DNA from: Tetrapyrgos nigripes
Taxonomy: Eukaryota > Basidiomycota > Agaricomycetes > Agaricales > Campanellaceae
DNA length: 64,000 nucleotides
NCBI GenBank assembly: GCA_013368315.1
Contig: JAACJM010000200.1
Location: 1 to 64,000, forward strand
Direction: 5' to 3'
The position numbers and the translations under genes are program-made. The notes beneath the pieces are model-generated. The model was given only the letters and a program-made list of their open reading frames with translations, was not told the DNA's origin and made no database searches. Below are positions 35,041 through 46,882 of this stretch, one piece after another (the first letter of the stretch is position 1; every line of letters begins with the position of its first letter).

Positions 35041-38000
35041 CTATGTCTCACCCTATTTGACCTGGGTTGTTTCTTCAGCAACTGCCTACGTTTCTGCCAT
35101 GGTCAGCCCTAACTCCTTCACAAAATTCTCTAGTGCCGGTCAAGAGAGGGACTTTGTCATGAGGTCGGCGATATTATCTTGGGAAGGGATGTACTGGAAC
35201 TCCAGCTCCTTGGCCCTCACTGCGTCTCGTATCCAAGCCCATGCTGTATTGAAGTGCTTCGTATGCCCATGTTTCGTGGTTGCTTCAGTTAGGGAAATGG
35301 AGCTTGTGTTGTCAACAAAGATCTTGAAAGGATATGACTTTTCCATCCTGATCCCCTTGAGAAATTTCGCCATCCATTCCACCTGCTTCCCAGCATTTAC
35401 CATAGATAGATACTCCGCCTCTGTAGTAGATAGGGCTATGACTCACTGCTTTGAAGATGCCCATGATACTGCTCCACCTGCAACCATAAAGACATACCCC
35501 ATTGTCGACTTCCTAGTTGCCAGTCCATTCTCTTCTTTGACGTCTGTGTGTGAAGCGTCCGTGTACCCAATCGGTTTAAGTCTGTCCTCTGACTCCCCCT
35601 GACAACAACGGTATGTCAGTTGATAGTTAATCATGGCCTTTAGGTATGTGAGAAGGTGCATTCCCGCTGCCCAATGTACTGGTCTTGCGTCGTTGGCGTA
35701 TCTTTGGAGTAGTGCAACTGAGAAAGAGATGTTGGGTCTGGTGCCTTGGCTGATGTGGTTAGAGCTCTGACTAGGCTGTAGTAATTCTTGTTGACCATGA
35801 ACATCTTGTCGTTTACAGATATAGGATCTGGTTGACTGTTGATGAATTCGATTCCTGGGGATAATGGTGTGTACTTGGGAGCACATTCCTTCATACCAAA
35901 ATGTTCCAATGTCTTCTCGATGAGAGGCCATTGATGAATGGATATCGATCCTGTCTCCTCATCCTTCCTGACTGTCATCCCCAATATCATGTCTGGCTTT
36001 CCATAATCCCTGAACTCGTAACCCTCTGCAATCTCCTTCCATACCCTCTCTCCATCTTCCTTAGTCGACAATACTCCTGTCACATCATCAGTGTAGGTCA
36101 CCATGATGGTATACCCAGTCTCGGTTCGACGATAGCATATGCAGGGGTCTGCAGGGTTTGTGACAAATCCAAGCTTTTGATAGTATTCATCAAGCATTCA
36201 ATACCAATTGTTTCCTGTATCCATAGTCCCATAGATGTTTATGTTCATCAATAGGACAGTCTCGTCTCCATCTCGCAAGCTGTACCAGTTCTCGAAGCCT
36301 TCTGGTAGCCTGAGGTAGTTGACGCTTTGTGGTTTTGCATTGAGGTGTGCTCCAGTGAAGTCACCCGACCACAGGTCAAGTCCCTCATATGCAGCTGTGG
36401 CAATGGCAAACTGTTTGGATTTGTATTGCGCAACAATTGACCAAGTGTCATCATAATGGACCCCTTTTACCTGGTCATACCCTCTGACCACCAAATGTGC
36501 ACATCGTTCTGTGATCTCCCCTTGCTGTTGTACCATAATGCATACACCCATCACATAGTGATCACCTTCACGTCCTTTGGTCAGGGGCACTGGTGTAAAG
36601 GCCTTCCGGGAATCCAGTTTTTTCAATTCCTTCTCCATTGGTGGCATCCATAAGTCTGGTTGAGTCATGGCTTTGGTATATGACATAGGGGTCCAGGTGT
36701 TGTCTGGTTTGAGTACTGGAGCTTGGGTGTTGTTTGTGGCAGCAGGGATATCATCTTCAAACTCCGGTAATAGCTCATGTTCTTCGTTGTTTGCCCATTC
36801 CTGACCCTGGTCCTTTGCCTCTTTCTCCCTTTCCTCATACATTTTGGACTCTATGAACTGCTGGGTGAGGTTTCAAGCACAGGATGAGGTATGAGTTGGT
36901 TGGGTTCCCCAGATCTCTTCTTGGGTTTGACGGGTCCGTTTTGGCTTTGGGGCATCTGGAACCTGTGGTGGTGGTGTTTCTCAGCTCAGAGATTGCGGGG
37001 TTGTTGCAGCTTGATCAAGGCTTTGGTTGTGATCAGTTGCAGTTTGATTGGAGGTCGATTTTGAGTTCTCGATGGTTTTCGGGGTTAGGAATTGTAGGTC
37101 TTCATCCTCCCCCTTAACCTCGGAAACCCAATGCCCCTCTGACCTCTGCCATATCATGTTGCTGGTGTGATATACTGTGTTTGATCCCCATTCCTTTACC
37201 ACGTACACTTTGTGACCCGCATATCCCACCATCTGTGCTTTGAATCCCCTCGCGTCCAGCTTCTTTCTACCACTTTTCTCTGGAATGTTGACGAAACCAA
37301 TGGATCCAAATGGGACAAGATGGGATATGTTCTGCTGTTGGCCGGTCCATAGTTCCTCAGGTACGAGGCCTCTTGTGTTGGGAAATAAATTCTGAACATA
37401 TGCGACGGACATTGTAGCGTGACCCCACCATGACAGGGGTAAGCCTGAATTGAATAACACCGCTCTGGTACCCTCCAGAAGAATGCCAATACCACGCTCA
37501 GCAACTCCATTTGACTGTGAGGTGTAGGGTGCCATGAACTCGTGCTCTATACCATGTTTATTGGTCCATTCCCGCATGAGTGCCGATCTCCACTCTGGTG
37601 TGTTGTCAGTCCTTATTCACTTCGGCTTCTTCCCTGTCTGGAGCTCGGCCTTTGTCTTCAGCATGTCAAGAAATCCCAATATGGTTTCTGCCATCTGGGT
37701 TTTCATACCAACTTCTTTGATGTGCCGGCATCCACCCCAACAAGTGTGTATGAGTTCCTGCCTACTGATATGACTTGGGCTGGTCCCCATATGTCGAGGT
37801 ACCATCGGTAATTGGCCTCAGTGACGACTTCGGTACTAGGAGCGTGGTATTGTGTATTGGTGTGTGCTCTTTTGCAATCCTTGCACCAACCCATGACACG
37901 TCTAAGGCCCTTTTCTAGGTCTGGAATTCCATCTATCATTCCTGAAGCCACTTTGAGCTGTTCCAGCATAATATGTCCAGCAGCACAGTGGCAATATCTT

Positions 38001-39340
38001 GCGTCCTTTGGGAGGCATTGAGCTACCAACGCCCCTACAGTTTCTTTTGCCACCTTAACATCTATTGTGTATATGCCCTGGTTCAGTCTCGCCTCACATG
38101 CCTTGGCCCCCTCTTTCCTCCTTTGATGGTTGCTGAGAACCCTAGCCTGTCAAGGACGCCAGTGGAGAGCAGGTTTGATGACATGTTGGGTGCATGGTAC
38201 GCGTTCCTCAAGACAAGATATCGAGGTTTTCCGCTGATTCACTGTCTTCAGGTGAACATTCCCTTTTCCTACAATCTCAAAGCTCATTTCCTTCTTTGAT
38301 CTGTTTCCTTTTTCACTGTGGTGCTCATACGTATTGAAGACAGATCTGTCTTGGAAGAAGTGATGGGTGGCACCTGAGTTGGCTACAAGAGTAATCTTTT
38401 CACCATGACCAACATTGACATTTGACAGCTGTGTGACGAGAGCGAGGACTGGTATGGTATCACCGGTGGTCATGTTATTTGCAGATGGGGGTGGTTGTAC
38501 ATCCTTTTTTCCCTTCCACCATGGTGGATACTGGCCCTGCTTTCTGCCACCTTCCCTGAAACAGTTTTTGATTGTATGCCCAACATGTTTGCATTTTGGG
38601 TTCATGCATGTGACATTCAGATTTGCTGGACCCTTCCTTGGTGTTTGCATCTGCATGGCACTCATCTTCTCTGTCAAATCCTTCACTTGAGCCTGCAGTG
38701 CCACCACCTTATCCATCCCTGGTATTCCTTCACTATCGTCTCCTTCCATAAGCCTAACATGCTCTTGAAGGCGTTCAGCAGTGGCTCCAAACTACAGACC
38801 CCTCTTGGACAACATTGTGCCAATGGTGGGGATCCATTCCGAAGTACGGGGGAATGAGTCGAGGAACATGGTGAGGAATTGTGTATCAGAGTATGTAGAT
38901 CCTGCATCAGCAGCTTGCTTCTGAAGGATCTTGTACTTTGAAGCATATCCATTTTCACCAGTGACCTGTCTTCCCATGTATCGACAGGTGCACAAAGCTT
39001 TGTCTTTCCTTTGGTGAGTGAGATGACTAACCAATACGAACTGCTTCTCTAAGAATTCCCATAGATCCTTTGACTTCTTGTCTGACAGGAAACCAAGTAA
39101 GTCAGGATTCTTAATGTTATCCCAGATGGTCAGGTATGCAATGGATTCATGGATCTTGTATTCGAGGAAGTTTGGATTACGACTGCTGATGGCAGTGGCA
39201 GACATAGTGCTCTCAGGATCGCTTCGGACTATGGATTCAGATTTGCCCTGCGCAGTGATGGTTACTGGTGATTCTGACGATGGGTCTTTCAGTATGGTGA
39301 TCTTCCCCTCCCAGTATAGATGCAGCCCCTTCAACTTCCC
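35041..39340 (-). pseudogene. Degenerate copia gag-pol
   Basis: Reading the minus strand from about 39334, the pieces are in copia order. The gag region runs from about 39334 to 38600 and has a CCHC knuckle of CX4CX4HX4C spacing (CMNPKCKHVGHTIKNC). The protease motif reads ANSGATHHF, where the catalytic Asp of the usual DSG has become Asn. The integrase zinc region is near 37990-37860, the core has DIWGP and TDNTPEW, and the catalytic Glu lies in NGVAERG. The reverse transcriptase (36842-35640) has SGDFTGAHLNA and YTDD, and the RNase H part has YTDASH and VDNTSS. Stops and frame changes occur at several points, among them a TGA at about 37614-37617 and breaks near 38750, 36200 and 35930. The polyprotein is not functional. 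Large plus-strand frames opposite it, such as 35057-35602, are antisense shadows. Confidence 0.85.
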
Positions 39341-39565
39341 TCAGCATAGCATCAAATCTCTCCATGATATATAGTTTTCCCCATTGAACTTGAGGTCATT
39401 GGGGAGTTCGTGGATCATCATATAGTTGCTCGGATTTCCGATATTGGTAGACATGTTGATATATGGGTATGGGATTCAATGGAATATATGTTTCCTTGTC
39501 TGTTGAGTTGTTATTGAGTAAGTCATTGTGTGTGATGTGCAGTTTAGGGCGTGGGGCCCATAACC

Positions 39566-39941
39566 TGTAAGAGAATAGTACTTGTAAGTAAAAGTACTCA
39601 GGGTTCACACAACGTAGTGGGAACAACTTGATTGAATGTACTACAGTACCTGTAAGAGAATAGTACTTGTAAGTAAAAGTACTGTAGTTAATATAATGGA
39701 ATCAGTTATATATAGGTAAGTGTAGGTATAAAGGACACACCTCAGTGTTCACACAACGTAGTGGGAACAACTGAGGTGTGTCAGACGAGGTTGTACGGTA
39801 TATGTGAGGCTCAGTGCAGGCAGATCAGATACATACACAAACAGATATGAGGTGGGAACAGAGAGAGGTAACAATGATAGGAAAAAGGAATAGGAGCATA
39901 AATATAAAAGGAAATTGATGTAGGGACTTGTTTCTTCAATA
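39566..39941 (-). repeat. Copia 5' LTR
   Basis: 376 bp, nearly identical to the 3' LTR. Its minus-strand start has mutated from TGTTG to TATTG. The TAAAG target duplication follows at 39942-39946. Confidence 0.85.
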
Positions 39942-39990
39942 TAAAGAGCTAATAAGACTTTGTGGTGGAGAGAAAGGGGTTGGTGGTGGG

Positions 39991-40145
39991 TTGATGAAAA
40001 GGAATTTGAAGAGGCAATCACTTAAGGATAGATATCCTTAAGGAGATGATGGACGCGAGAAGGAAAGAGGAAACAGGTCATGTTATCGTGATGACAGATA
40101 TCTCTTTCTGAAAATACATTCTCTCTCCTAGGTCAGAGAATCTCA
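39991..40145 (-). repeat. Ngaro A2 repeat
   Basis: About 155 bp, matching A1 at 46332-46486 in the same orientation (for example AAGGATAGATATCCTTAAGG and ACATTCTCTCTCCTAGGTCA in both). It is directly joined to B1 on its right, forming the circle-type junction. Confidence 0.85.
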
Positions 40146-40290
40146 CTTTCGGAAATGAGTATTCTTTCACACAAAACAGACTGCAAATGCATTCTGTTGT
40201 TTTGAGCAGACAGTGGAAATTTTATTCCAAGAAACTTGTGAATAAATTTTCTGAGTCAGGGATGTCCAGAAGGAAAAAGGTACGACCACC
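40146..40290 (-). repeat. Ngaro B1 repeat
   Basis: About 145 bp, a direct repeat of B2 (34409-34554). It lies between the recombinase gene and A2, as Ngaro layout requires. Confidence 0.85.
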
Positions 40291-40736
40291 TGAAGCTGGT
40301 CAGCTAGCTGAAGCACATTGTATTGGCCAAGGACAGAACTGACAACCCAAAGACCAAAGGTCAAGCAAGGCTGCCTAAGAGACAGAGGCGAAGTGAATCA
40401 TATATTTATGTTGTGGTACATCAACATTTGAGTAGTAATGGTAATCAGTCAAACAGTGCAAGTAACATATGTGAAGTTGTCATGTAGTATGTATTATATA
40501 GGTGCAACCCGGTGATTGAGTGGTCATGAGAGATGGTGAGGGTTTAGTAGTATTGTGAAGAAAGGTATCAATGGTATGAGAATGAGACGGATAGACAGAA
40601 ATGATGGTACAACAATAAGGCAGTGGCACTAGTGTGTGGTGTAGTGGTTTGTATTGGTATGGTGGTAAGATGTTGATAAAGTGTGGTGTAGTGATTGTGC
40701 TGATAGGGTAGCATTGGAGGAGTGCAAGTGATGTGA

Positions 40737-41769
40737 TCAGGCACTGAGACGCTGGTGGAGGTGTTTGCAGGTGTAGACCCTGTCAATGTGTACAGAGGCG
40801 CAGGTGTGTAAATCTCTCCAGTAGCGGGTGAATGTGCTGGATTTCCACCTGCCATACATCTTGACATATTCAGGGTCAACACTGTCCTGCAGAAGGAGAG
40901 TCATTCCTCCAATGCAGAAGGAATGACCTGTGAAATGAGGGTATCCTTCCCTTGATGAGATGTCATTGCATAGAGATAGGAAGTAGGATTTTGTCATGAC
41001 TTTGAGATTGCCATTGTTGTCCCTGTAAGACATGAGCAGATTGTTTGGGGAGAGGTTGTTGTGTCTGACGTGGAGATGAGTGGCTTTGGTTGCATTTAAG
41101 GAACCATGGTACGTGGGAATATGGGTGTTGTCACCTCTGGAGACAGAAGTTTTAGTGCTGGAACATGGAAAGAGGGCTGTGTTTGGATTCACAGGTGGGA
41201 GGAGGGAGTTTGGCGATGTCCTGAACATGAGGGTGCTTGGTTGGATCGAAGAGACAGGGTTCAGACTTTCAGGGAAAGATCTTGCTGAGTCTAAGTTGGC
41301 CCAGAAGGCTACACTTGGAACCAGTGAGTGTGCATTTGAGGTCTCTGTGATTGGACCTGGACCATTCAACATGCAAGCTCTGCATCATGTCCCTAGTTAC
41401 TGGAGGGCATTCTGGATGGTGTGATGAGGAAGGAGATTGGCGATCAATTCCAGTGAGGGTTTTTTGCAAGAGTTCTGCTCCGTGCCATTTGAAGCCCAAG
41501 GTTGTGTGCCAGGTCTTGAGAGCACTCAACTTGGCTTTGACTGTACCTCCTGCCAGGCGACCCAAGAAGGAAGCTGCAAAATCACATAGGACAGCCTCAG
41601 GTGCAGGTAGAACCTCATCAGGGTGAAGGCCCATGTTGTTGGCCCAAACAGCAAACTCGGTGATGGCTAGCTCCTGCAATAGCAGTGGCAGCAGTGCTGG
41701 AGAGGTTGGGATTGTGCAGTGTGTTGAAGTTAGGTTCATTGGCGAAGTGAGGTGGGAGAGAGTTTGCAT
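40737..41769 (-). pseudogene. Ngaro tyrosine recombinase, degenerate
   Basis: Two overlapping minus-strand frames (41769-41269 and 41372-40737) form one recombinase with a frameshift between them. The N-terminal part (LGRLAGGTVKAKLSALKTWH) is the core-binding helical domain. The C-terminal part carries the catalytic block HFTGHSFCIGGMTLLL...GRWKSSTFTRYWRDL. In tyrosine recombinases of Ngaro type this box has H-x-x-R, then H/W, then the nucleophile Tyr. Here the Arg position reads Cys (GHSFCIGG where GHSFRIGG is expected), while the Tyr in RYWRDL is kept. The enzyme normally joins the circular cDNA to the target. Loss of Arg plus the frameshift makes this copy inactive. Confidence 0.8.
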
Positions 41770-41983
41770 GTCTGGCAGGGCATGATTTTGGTTTTGTTTT
41801 GGTTGTGGGTTAATGTGGCAGGAAGTTTAGTGGTTGGTGACAGTGAGGGAACAAGTTTGGATTGTCACAACTTTAAATTGTTTCGACTTTATGGTTTGTT
41901 TGTAGTCTATTTTTTGATACGCTCAGTAGCTGTACATATTAAGATGCGAATGGTACTAGTTAATCATGTTAAGGACAGTTTCG

Positions 41984-44251
41984 CTAGTCGACTAAGATTG
42001 GTGTTACACAAGGGTCATGGTAATCTATGGGTTTTTGTATGTAAGGTGACAGTTCTTTGGGTACTCTTGGAGGACAGGGATGAAGGGTGTCTCTGTGAGG
42101 GAATGTACCTTGGGAAGGTTCATTGGCCAAGTTGGATGCAGATGGTATCCACTCTATGGTCAACCATATGGAATGTTCCTGCATTAAGGATACAATCCTT
42201 CTCAGGGAAGCATTCTGTGCTGGACCTCAAGAGTAACCAGCTTTCAGAGCACCGACCATGCCTTGGTTGTCAGAGAGGATGTGGATGTGAGTATTTTTGC
42301 AGTGAGACATAATGAGGGTGAGGAGAGCTCATTTGATGGCAACCATCTCACCCCAACCAATGTGACAGTCTTCACCTGTCCAGTTGGGTTTGAATTCCTG
42401 AGCATGAGGCCAATTCCCCATGAGGTAGAGGCATTGACATATAGAGGAGGGGGTTGGGTGATGTGAAGTCCAAGGAAGTTGAGTTGCAGCTGGTCCAACC
42501 ACCATTTAAGGTCTTCCTCCATGGGCTTTGTACAACGATGGCAGACAAAGTGACAGTGGTCGTCCTTGAAACTGGAGACAAATCGATGTAGGGAAGCTAG
42601 GTAGGTGTGGCTGTGTGGAGCCACTAAGGTGACGTGTTGGAGGGTGCCCACGATGGACTCAACTTCTTCTTTTGTGTGCGTAGGGTTCAAAAGGGATGTG
42701 GTGATTTTTGTGGAATATTTGCTTTTCTTTGCCTTGGGGAGTTCTACAGTTTTCTTCTCGATATCCCAGTGGAAACTGATGTAGGAGAAGAAGACGGCGA
42801 ATACAACAAATTTCAGTAAGGCCCAGGGCCATCCCAGTTCCTCTGCTATAGACCAGATGAGGCTTTCGTTGTATGAGTAGATGTGTGTACCGTCTGGTAG
42901 GGAGAGCTTTGGATAACAGAAGAAAATAAAGTCGTCCACCCATTTGATGAGTGCTTCAACACCTGATCATGAAAGTTAGGTTAGGAGAAGGTTTTTGCAG
43001 TTAGCAAGGTGGTGGCATACCAGCAAGGGGTCTCCAAAATGATATGACCAGACTGGACGTTCCTTTTTGGTCATAAGGTCCAGCTTGACCCCCCCCTCCC
43101 CCTCTCCTTCCCAAAAATGGTAAGTGATAAGATAAATATGGCTTACAAATCATGAAATCAGATCAATTTTTCCTTCTGGCTACCTCATAGGCCCTCTGCT
43201 AACCTACAGATGCTGTGGATTAGTGATATATTCTGTGTGACACCTATCATATTGAGGTAGCAAATCATTTTCTGACAATGTTTGTGATGTGGCACCAGTG
43301 GTGACATCACTGATCATGGGAATTACATACCATTTAAAGGTGAGATTTCATTGTTACGGGCCAGAAAGCTCATTACACATGGCTTTTATGGGTCTGAGTA
43401 TGTTTTGTGCACTTTCAGATCCAAATGGCTTCATAAAGTATGTCTATACACCCTTCATGTGATGGTGTACCTTTTGGTCATAAGGTCTCTCCAGACCCCC
43501 CCTCCCCCCCAAGGTCTGGTCTCAGGTAGACCAACTGAAGACCCCTTGCATACCAGAGTTGAGTAATATGTGAACCATCGCGTCAGCAACGTGTCCCCAT
43601 ATACCTGGTGATGATGCCTTTCCATGTATATCAAACCATTGAACATCATAACTACAAAATTTCGTGCTGATGGATGTATAGGTATGTTCCTGAAGGCTGC
43701 ATCGATGTCGAACACAGACACCTGAGTGCCAGGTGGTGCATTGGTGATGAGTAGCCAGCACTCTGAGAAAGTACCCCAAGCACATTGGTACTTGTCAGTG
43801 TCGATGAGGGAATTGACTGAGTATACCTCGGGGTTGATGGTAATGGGAGAGGGTATGTGTGCATTGTGGTCTTGGATATTGCTGAGAGGAGGAGAGGTTT
43901 CAAGGAGACACTGTATATGAATCAGTGTGTGAGGGTAGGAATAGTTGATGATGATTCTGAACTTTCCCAGTTTTTGTTTGAGAATGGCTCGAGGTGATGT
44001 GCAGAATGGGCTGATCAAGGACTCAAGATGGATATGCGTCCTTTGGTTATCTCCTCGCTGAATTTGTCCTCAATGATATGGGAATGTATGGTGGCAGATG
44101 GATGATTCTTAGGGATGTACATGTGAGATAGTTTGTAAGATTCTACCCTGATGAGAAAGCTGTCTCGAAGGCCCTCTGGCACAGCCCAGAACTTCTCGTA
44201 ACCACCAGTGGTGACGAGAAGCCTGGTCCATGCTTCGTGGTGTAGATGCAA
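41984..44251 (-). pseudogene. Ngaro reverse transcriptase-RNase H, split by a MITE
   Basis: Minus-strand pieces from 44251 to 41984 give the DIRS/Ngaro-type RT: WAVPEGLRDSFLIRVESYKL, then FRIIINYSYPH, VFDIDAAFRNIPIHP, and after the MITE GVEALIKWVDDFIFFCYPKL (VDD active-site block). They are followed by the connection domain VGTLQHVTLVAPHSHTYLAS and the RNase H part with TSWGIGLML and WIPSASNLANEPSQG. Removing the hAT-like MITE (43024-43548) and one copy of its 8-bp duplication rejoins HILLNSGM to the next segment. Several stops and frame shifts remain, so the gene is dead independently of the MITE. Confidence 0.8.
43024..43548. mobile_element. hAT-like MITE, copy 1, inside the Ngaro RT gene
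   Basis: 525 bp with short inverted ends CAAGGGGTCT and AGACCCCTTG, flanked by the 8-bp duplication CATACCAG (43016-43023 and 43549-43556). Eight-base duplications are typical of hAT transposons. The interior has two C-tract blocks (GACCCCCCCTCCCC near 43088, and near 43494) and no transposase. It shares end sequence and interior with the copy at 51188-51605. Confidence 0.85.
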
Positions 44252-44262
44252 TGGGGAAAAGA

Positions 44263-46222
44263 TTATGGTTTTTTGGAAGAAGAGTCTGACCTAGAGTTGG
44301 AGCCAGAGGAAGGGTGGTTCTGGGAGGTGTGGTTGGCCAAGCCACATTGACCACAGAGATGTTGGTACTGGCAGGAGGAGGCAGACAGGGAGCATCCATG
44401 GCCATTGTAGCTGATGCAGTACATATGTCCCTGCAAATCCTTGTAGGAGCTCCCAGATTTCTTGAGGAAGTCACTGGACTTGGGTTTGTGTTCCCAGTAC
44501 CAGTGCTCAAGCCCACACAACCAGCAGAGTAGGTTGCGCCATGAGGAGGCGATGGCGTTAACACCACAAAAAGATGAGGAGGAACTGGTGGAATGAGAGG
44601 AATGAGGCTGTGACAGTTGTCATGCACCCAAACCAAGAGGTACGAGTTGATGCCAGCCAGGAGAATCAAGGTATAATGTATGCACTGAAATACAATCTTG
44701 AGATGGTATTGGTCCCAGACTGGGCAATGGATTTCTGCTACAGAGACCCTCCAAGGTTGTGGAGAAGACTCCCAGTCATGCAAGATCTCCTGCAAATAGT
44801 ACATAGCAGTGGGGAAATTGTCATACAGGGTGTCCATCTCTGAGATCTGCATGATGAGTGAGTACCACTCATCAGCTACCCAGCGAGCAGTGCTGGACCC
44901 CACATCCTTGCCACAGCAGTAACAATAGAAACATAGGATTGCATCTTGCAGGCTGCACACAATGTCAGGAAGATCTGACTCCTGCAAGAGGAGTATGTCT
45001 AGAGCATGGATGTGACATTCACTTGTGTGGAGTGCTGTGAGGAAGGTGTGCATGAGTCTGGCACTGAAGAGAGTTAGAGGCATGTGATGACACCAAAAAT
45101 CTCTGAGGTTGTTGGCTACCACTGTAGAGAGGGAGAATGCAGAGTTAGGGAGTGGACACCTTTCAGACCCGGAATCTGAGGATAAGGAAGACGAAGAGGA
45201 TGATGAGGAAGAATCAGAGTCATTGTCGTATTTGTGACGGGACTTCGATTTCTTCTTGCCCTTCTTAGACTTCTTGGACTTCCACAACCTCTTCTTGGAA
45301 CAATCGGATTTGTGTCTCTTCCTGGGAGAAGACTTGTTGTCAGATGGGTCAGGATCCTCACATTGTTCATGGAGACGACAATTCTCATGGGAATGAGCAT
45401 AACGATAGTCATTGTGGGACGGCTCTCCTGGTTCTCAGGTCAGTTGAATGGGTGTTGGCTGAATCGCACGTCCTTTCCCTTTGGCAGCTGTGGGAATGCA
45501 GTTAGATGTGTCAGTCTCAGGATCGTGTTCATTCTCTCTTTGGAGTTGGTGAGGTCCAGGTGTGGGTTGGTGAGATGTGTCACGAGGATGAGGTCTAGGA
45601 GGTAGGTCATCACAGCGTGAAGGGGGCACAACTGGGTCATTGTGAGGGCCAGGGTCTGCAGTGGCAGAATGACCTGGAATGGCAGAACCATCACCTATGT
45701 TAAAGGTATGGTTAGGTATGGTAAACAGATACTGGAGAAAGGGACTGACAATTCCCATTGTCCTGTTGAGGACGGTCAGAGGAACCAGGCCATAGTTGGC
45801 CTGTCCCAGGTTGGGAGCACCACAGTTTCCCTGATTCCAGAGGGGATCTGAATTGGCCTTAGGATGCCTTGGGACACTGTTAGGGTCATCAGAGTTGCTG
45901 GCGTCAGAGACGTCTTGAGGTCAGGCTGGAGGAGTGTTGCACTCTGGGGGTGAGGCAGCTGTGTTAGGCTGCTCAACACCATTGTCAGGGTTTGGACGAG
46001 GAGTAGGTGGAAGACAAGGCAAGCCCAGTTCAATGAATTGGTCAGGGCCAAACTCAGGGAGGCCTTGGTTACCTCCCACATCACCAGGTGGCTGAGAAGC
46101 ATGCTGGTTGCCAGGACTTGGACCATGATCTGCCATGCCCGCCAAGGCTGGTTCCTGATTAGTGACTCACTGAAAATGGCTGTCTGGACCATGGGTGCTG
46201 TGACGTCAGTTAGAAGCATCAA
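44263..46222 (-). pseudogene. Ngaro gag, degenerate
   Basis: Minus-strand frames from about 46145 down to 44263. The first part is Pro/Asn/Gln-rich (SPGNQHASQPPGDVGGNQGL) with a TGA stop at about 45920. A basic and serine stretch (KSKKSKKGKKKSKSRHKYD, then a long Ser run) follows at about 45280-45160. A helical middle leads to a Cys/His-rich end, YCISYNGHGC...CQYQHLCGQCGLANH, the zinc-binding C-terminus usual for DIRS/Ngaro gag. At least one further stop (about 45435) and a frame change near 44520 separate the parts. It would have packaged the element RNA. Confidence 0.7.
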
Positions 46223-46331
46223 GCTGGATGGGTTCTTGCAATGTAGATATTGGAGAGGTTGGTGTGAGAAGTGAAGAAAGGCAAAGCGTGTGCAAGGAAG
46301 GAGGGGAATGCTGAGGTGAAAGATAATGAAT

Positions 46332-46486
46332 TTGATGAAAAGGAATTTGAAGAGGCAATTGCTTAAGGATAGATATCCTTAAGGAGATGATGGATACGAG
46401 AAGGAAAGAGGAAATGGGTCACGTTATTGTGACTACAGATATCTCTTTCCGAAAATACATTCTCTCTCCTAGGTCAGAGAATCTCA
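46332..46486 (-). repeat. Ngaro A1 terminal repeat
   Basis: A direct repeat of A2, at the 5' end of the element. Its outer edge (GAATCTCA, ending at 46486) is where Ngaro sequence stops. Confidence 0.85.
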
Positions 46487-46494
46487 TGGACATT

Positions 46495-46682
46495 CACACC
46501 GAAAAGGGACAAATTTCCACTCAATGGATACATGACTGGATATGTGTATGAAAATGAGATATATTTGGAACCTAGATATAAGTACAAAAAGATGATGTAT
46601 CTGTAAGCTAGATATTTGATCAGAAAGTTGCTATATGAGGATGAATTTTTTAGTATATTTGATTGGTGTGCAGATGTGGAAG
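46495..46682 (+). repeat. Left inverted arm
   Basis: About 188 bp, the reverse complement of 51150-51187 plus 51614-51760. It includes GTACTTATATCTAG-type blocks on the reverse strand. It starts nine bases right of the Ngaro A1 edge. Confidence 0.75.
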
Positions 46683-46882
46683 TCTCTGACATGAGGAAAG
46701 AGAGTGGTTTTTCAAAACCAAAGACACGAGGACATGTACACATGACCTTGTTGCCTTTGTCTCCTTACTGTCATCATCATGTCCTACATCCGAATCATTA
46801 TTCCTTTATCAAATCTTAATAACTTGTATCATGTTTTCGATTTTCAAACCCTTTCAACAAGTTTGCCAAACGTCTATCCCTG

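Larger units (their letters stand above)
34633..39941 (-). mobile_element. Ty1/copia retrotransposon inserted into the Ngaro element
   Basis: A 5.3-kb element on the minus strand with LTRs at 34633-35026 (3' LTR) and 39566-39941 (5' LTR). The LTRs read TGTTGAAGAAAC...CTCTTACA on the minus strand; the 5' LTR has TATTG in place of TGTTG. The target duplication TAAAG is present at 34628-34632 and 39942-39946. A purine tract (GGGGGAG) precedes the 3' LTR. The LTRs differ by an extra AT run and a short CAGGCCT repeat in the 3' copy, plus point changes, so the insertion is not recent. Coding content is described below. Confidence 0.9.
34407..46486 (-). mobile_element. Ngaro-like tyrosine-recombinase retrotransposon with nested insertions
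   Basis: On the minus strand the order is A1 repeat, gag, RT/RNase H, tyrosine recombinase, B1, A2, then B2. This split direct-repeat layout is the hallmark of Ngaro elements, which integrate through a circular intermediate with a tyrosine recombinase and make no target duplication. The B1-A2 junction (GAATCTCACTTTCGG at 40138-40152) joins exactly the two outer termini seen at 46486 and 34407, sharing CA at the crossover. A copia element splits A2 from B2, and a hAT-like MITE splits the RT. Without those two insertions the element is about 6.2 kb. All its genes are damaged, so it is inactive. Its left flank GGGCCATG and right flank TGGACATTC meet at the same CA, giving a probable empty target. 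Confidence 0.85.

Noticed and set aside
35057..35602. Long plus-strand frame of 181 codons
   Set aside because: It is exactly antisense to the copia RNase H region on the minus strand, which carries recognisable motifs.
41752..42312. Plus-strand frame of 186 codons
   Set aside because: It is antisense to the Ngaro RNase H region and has no motif of its own.
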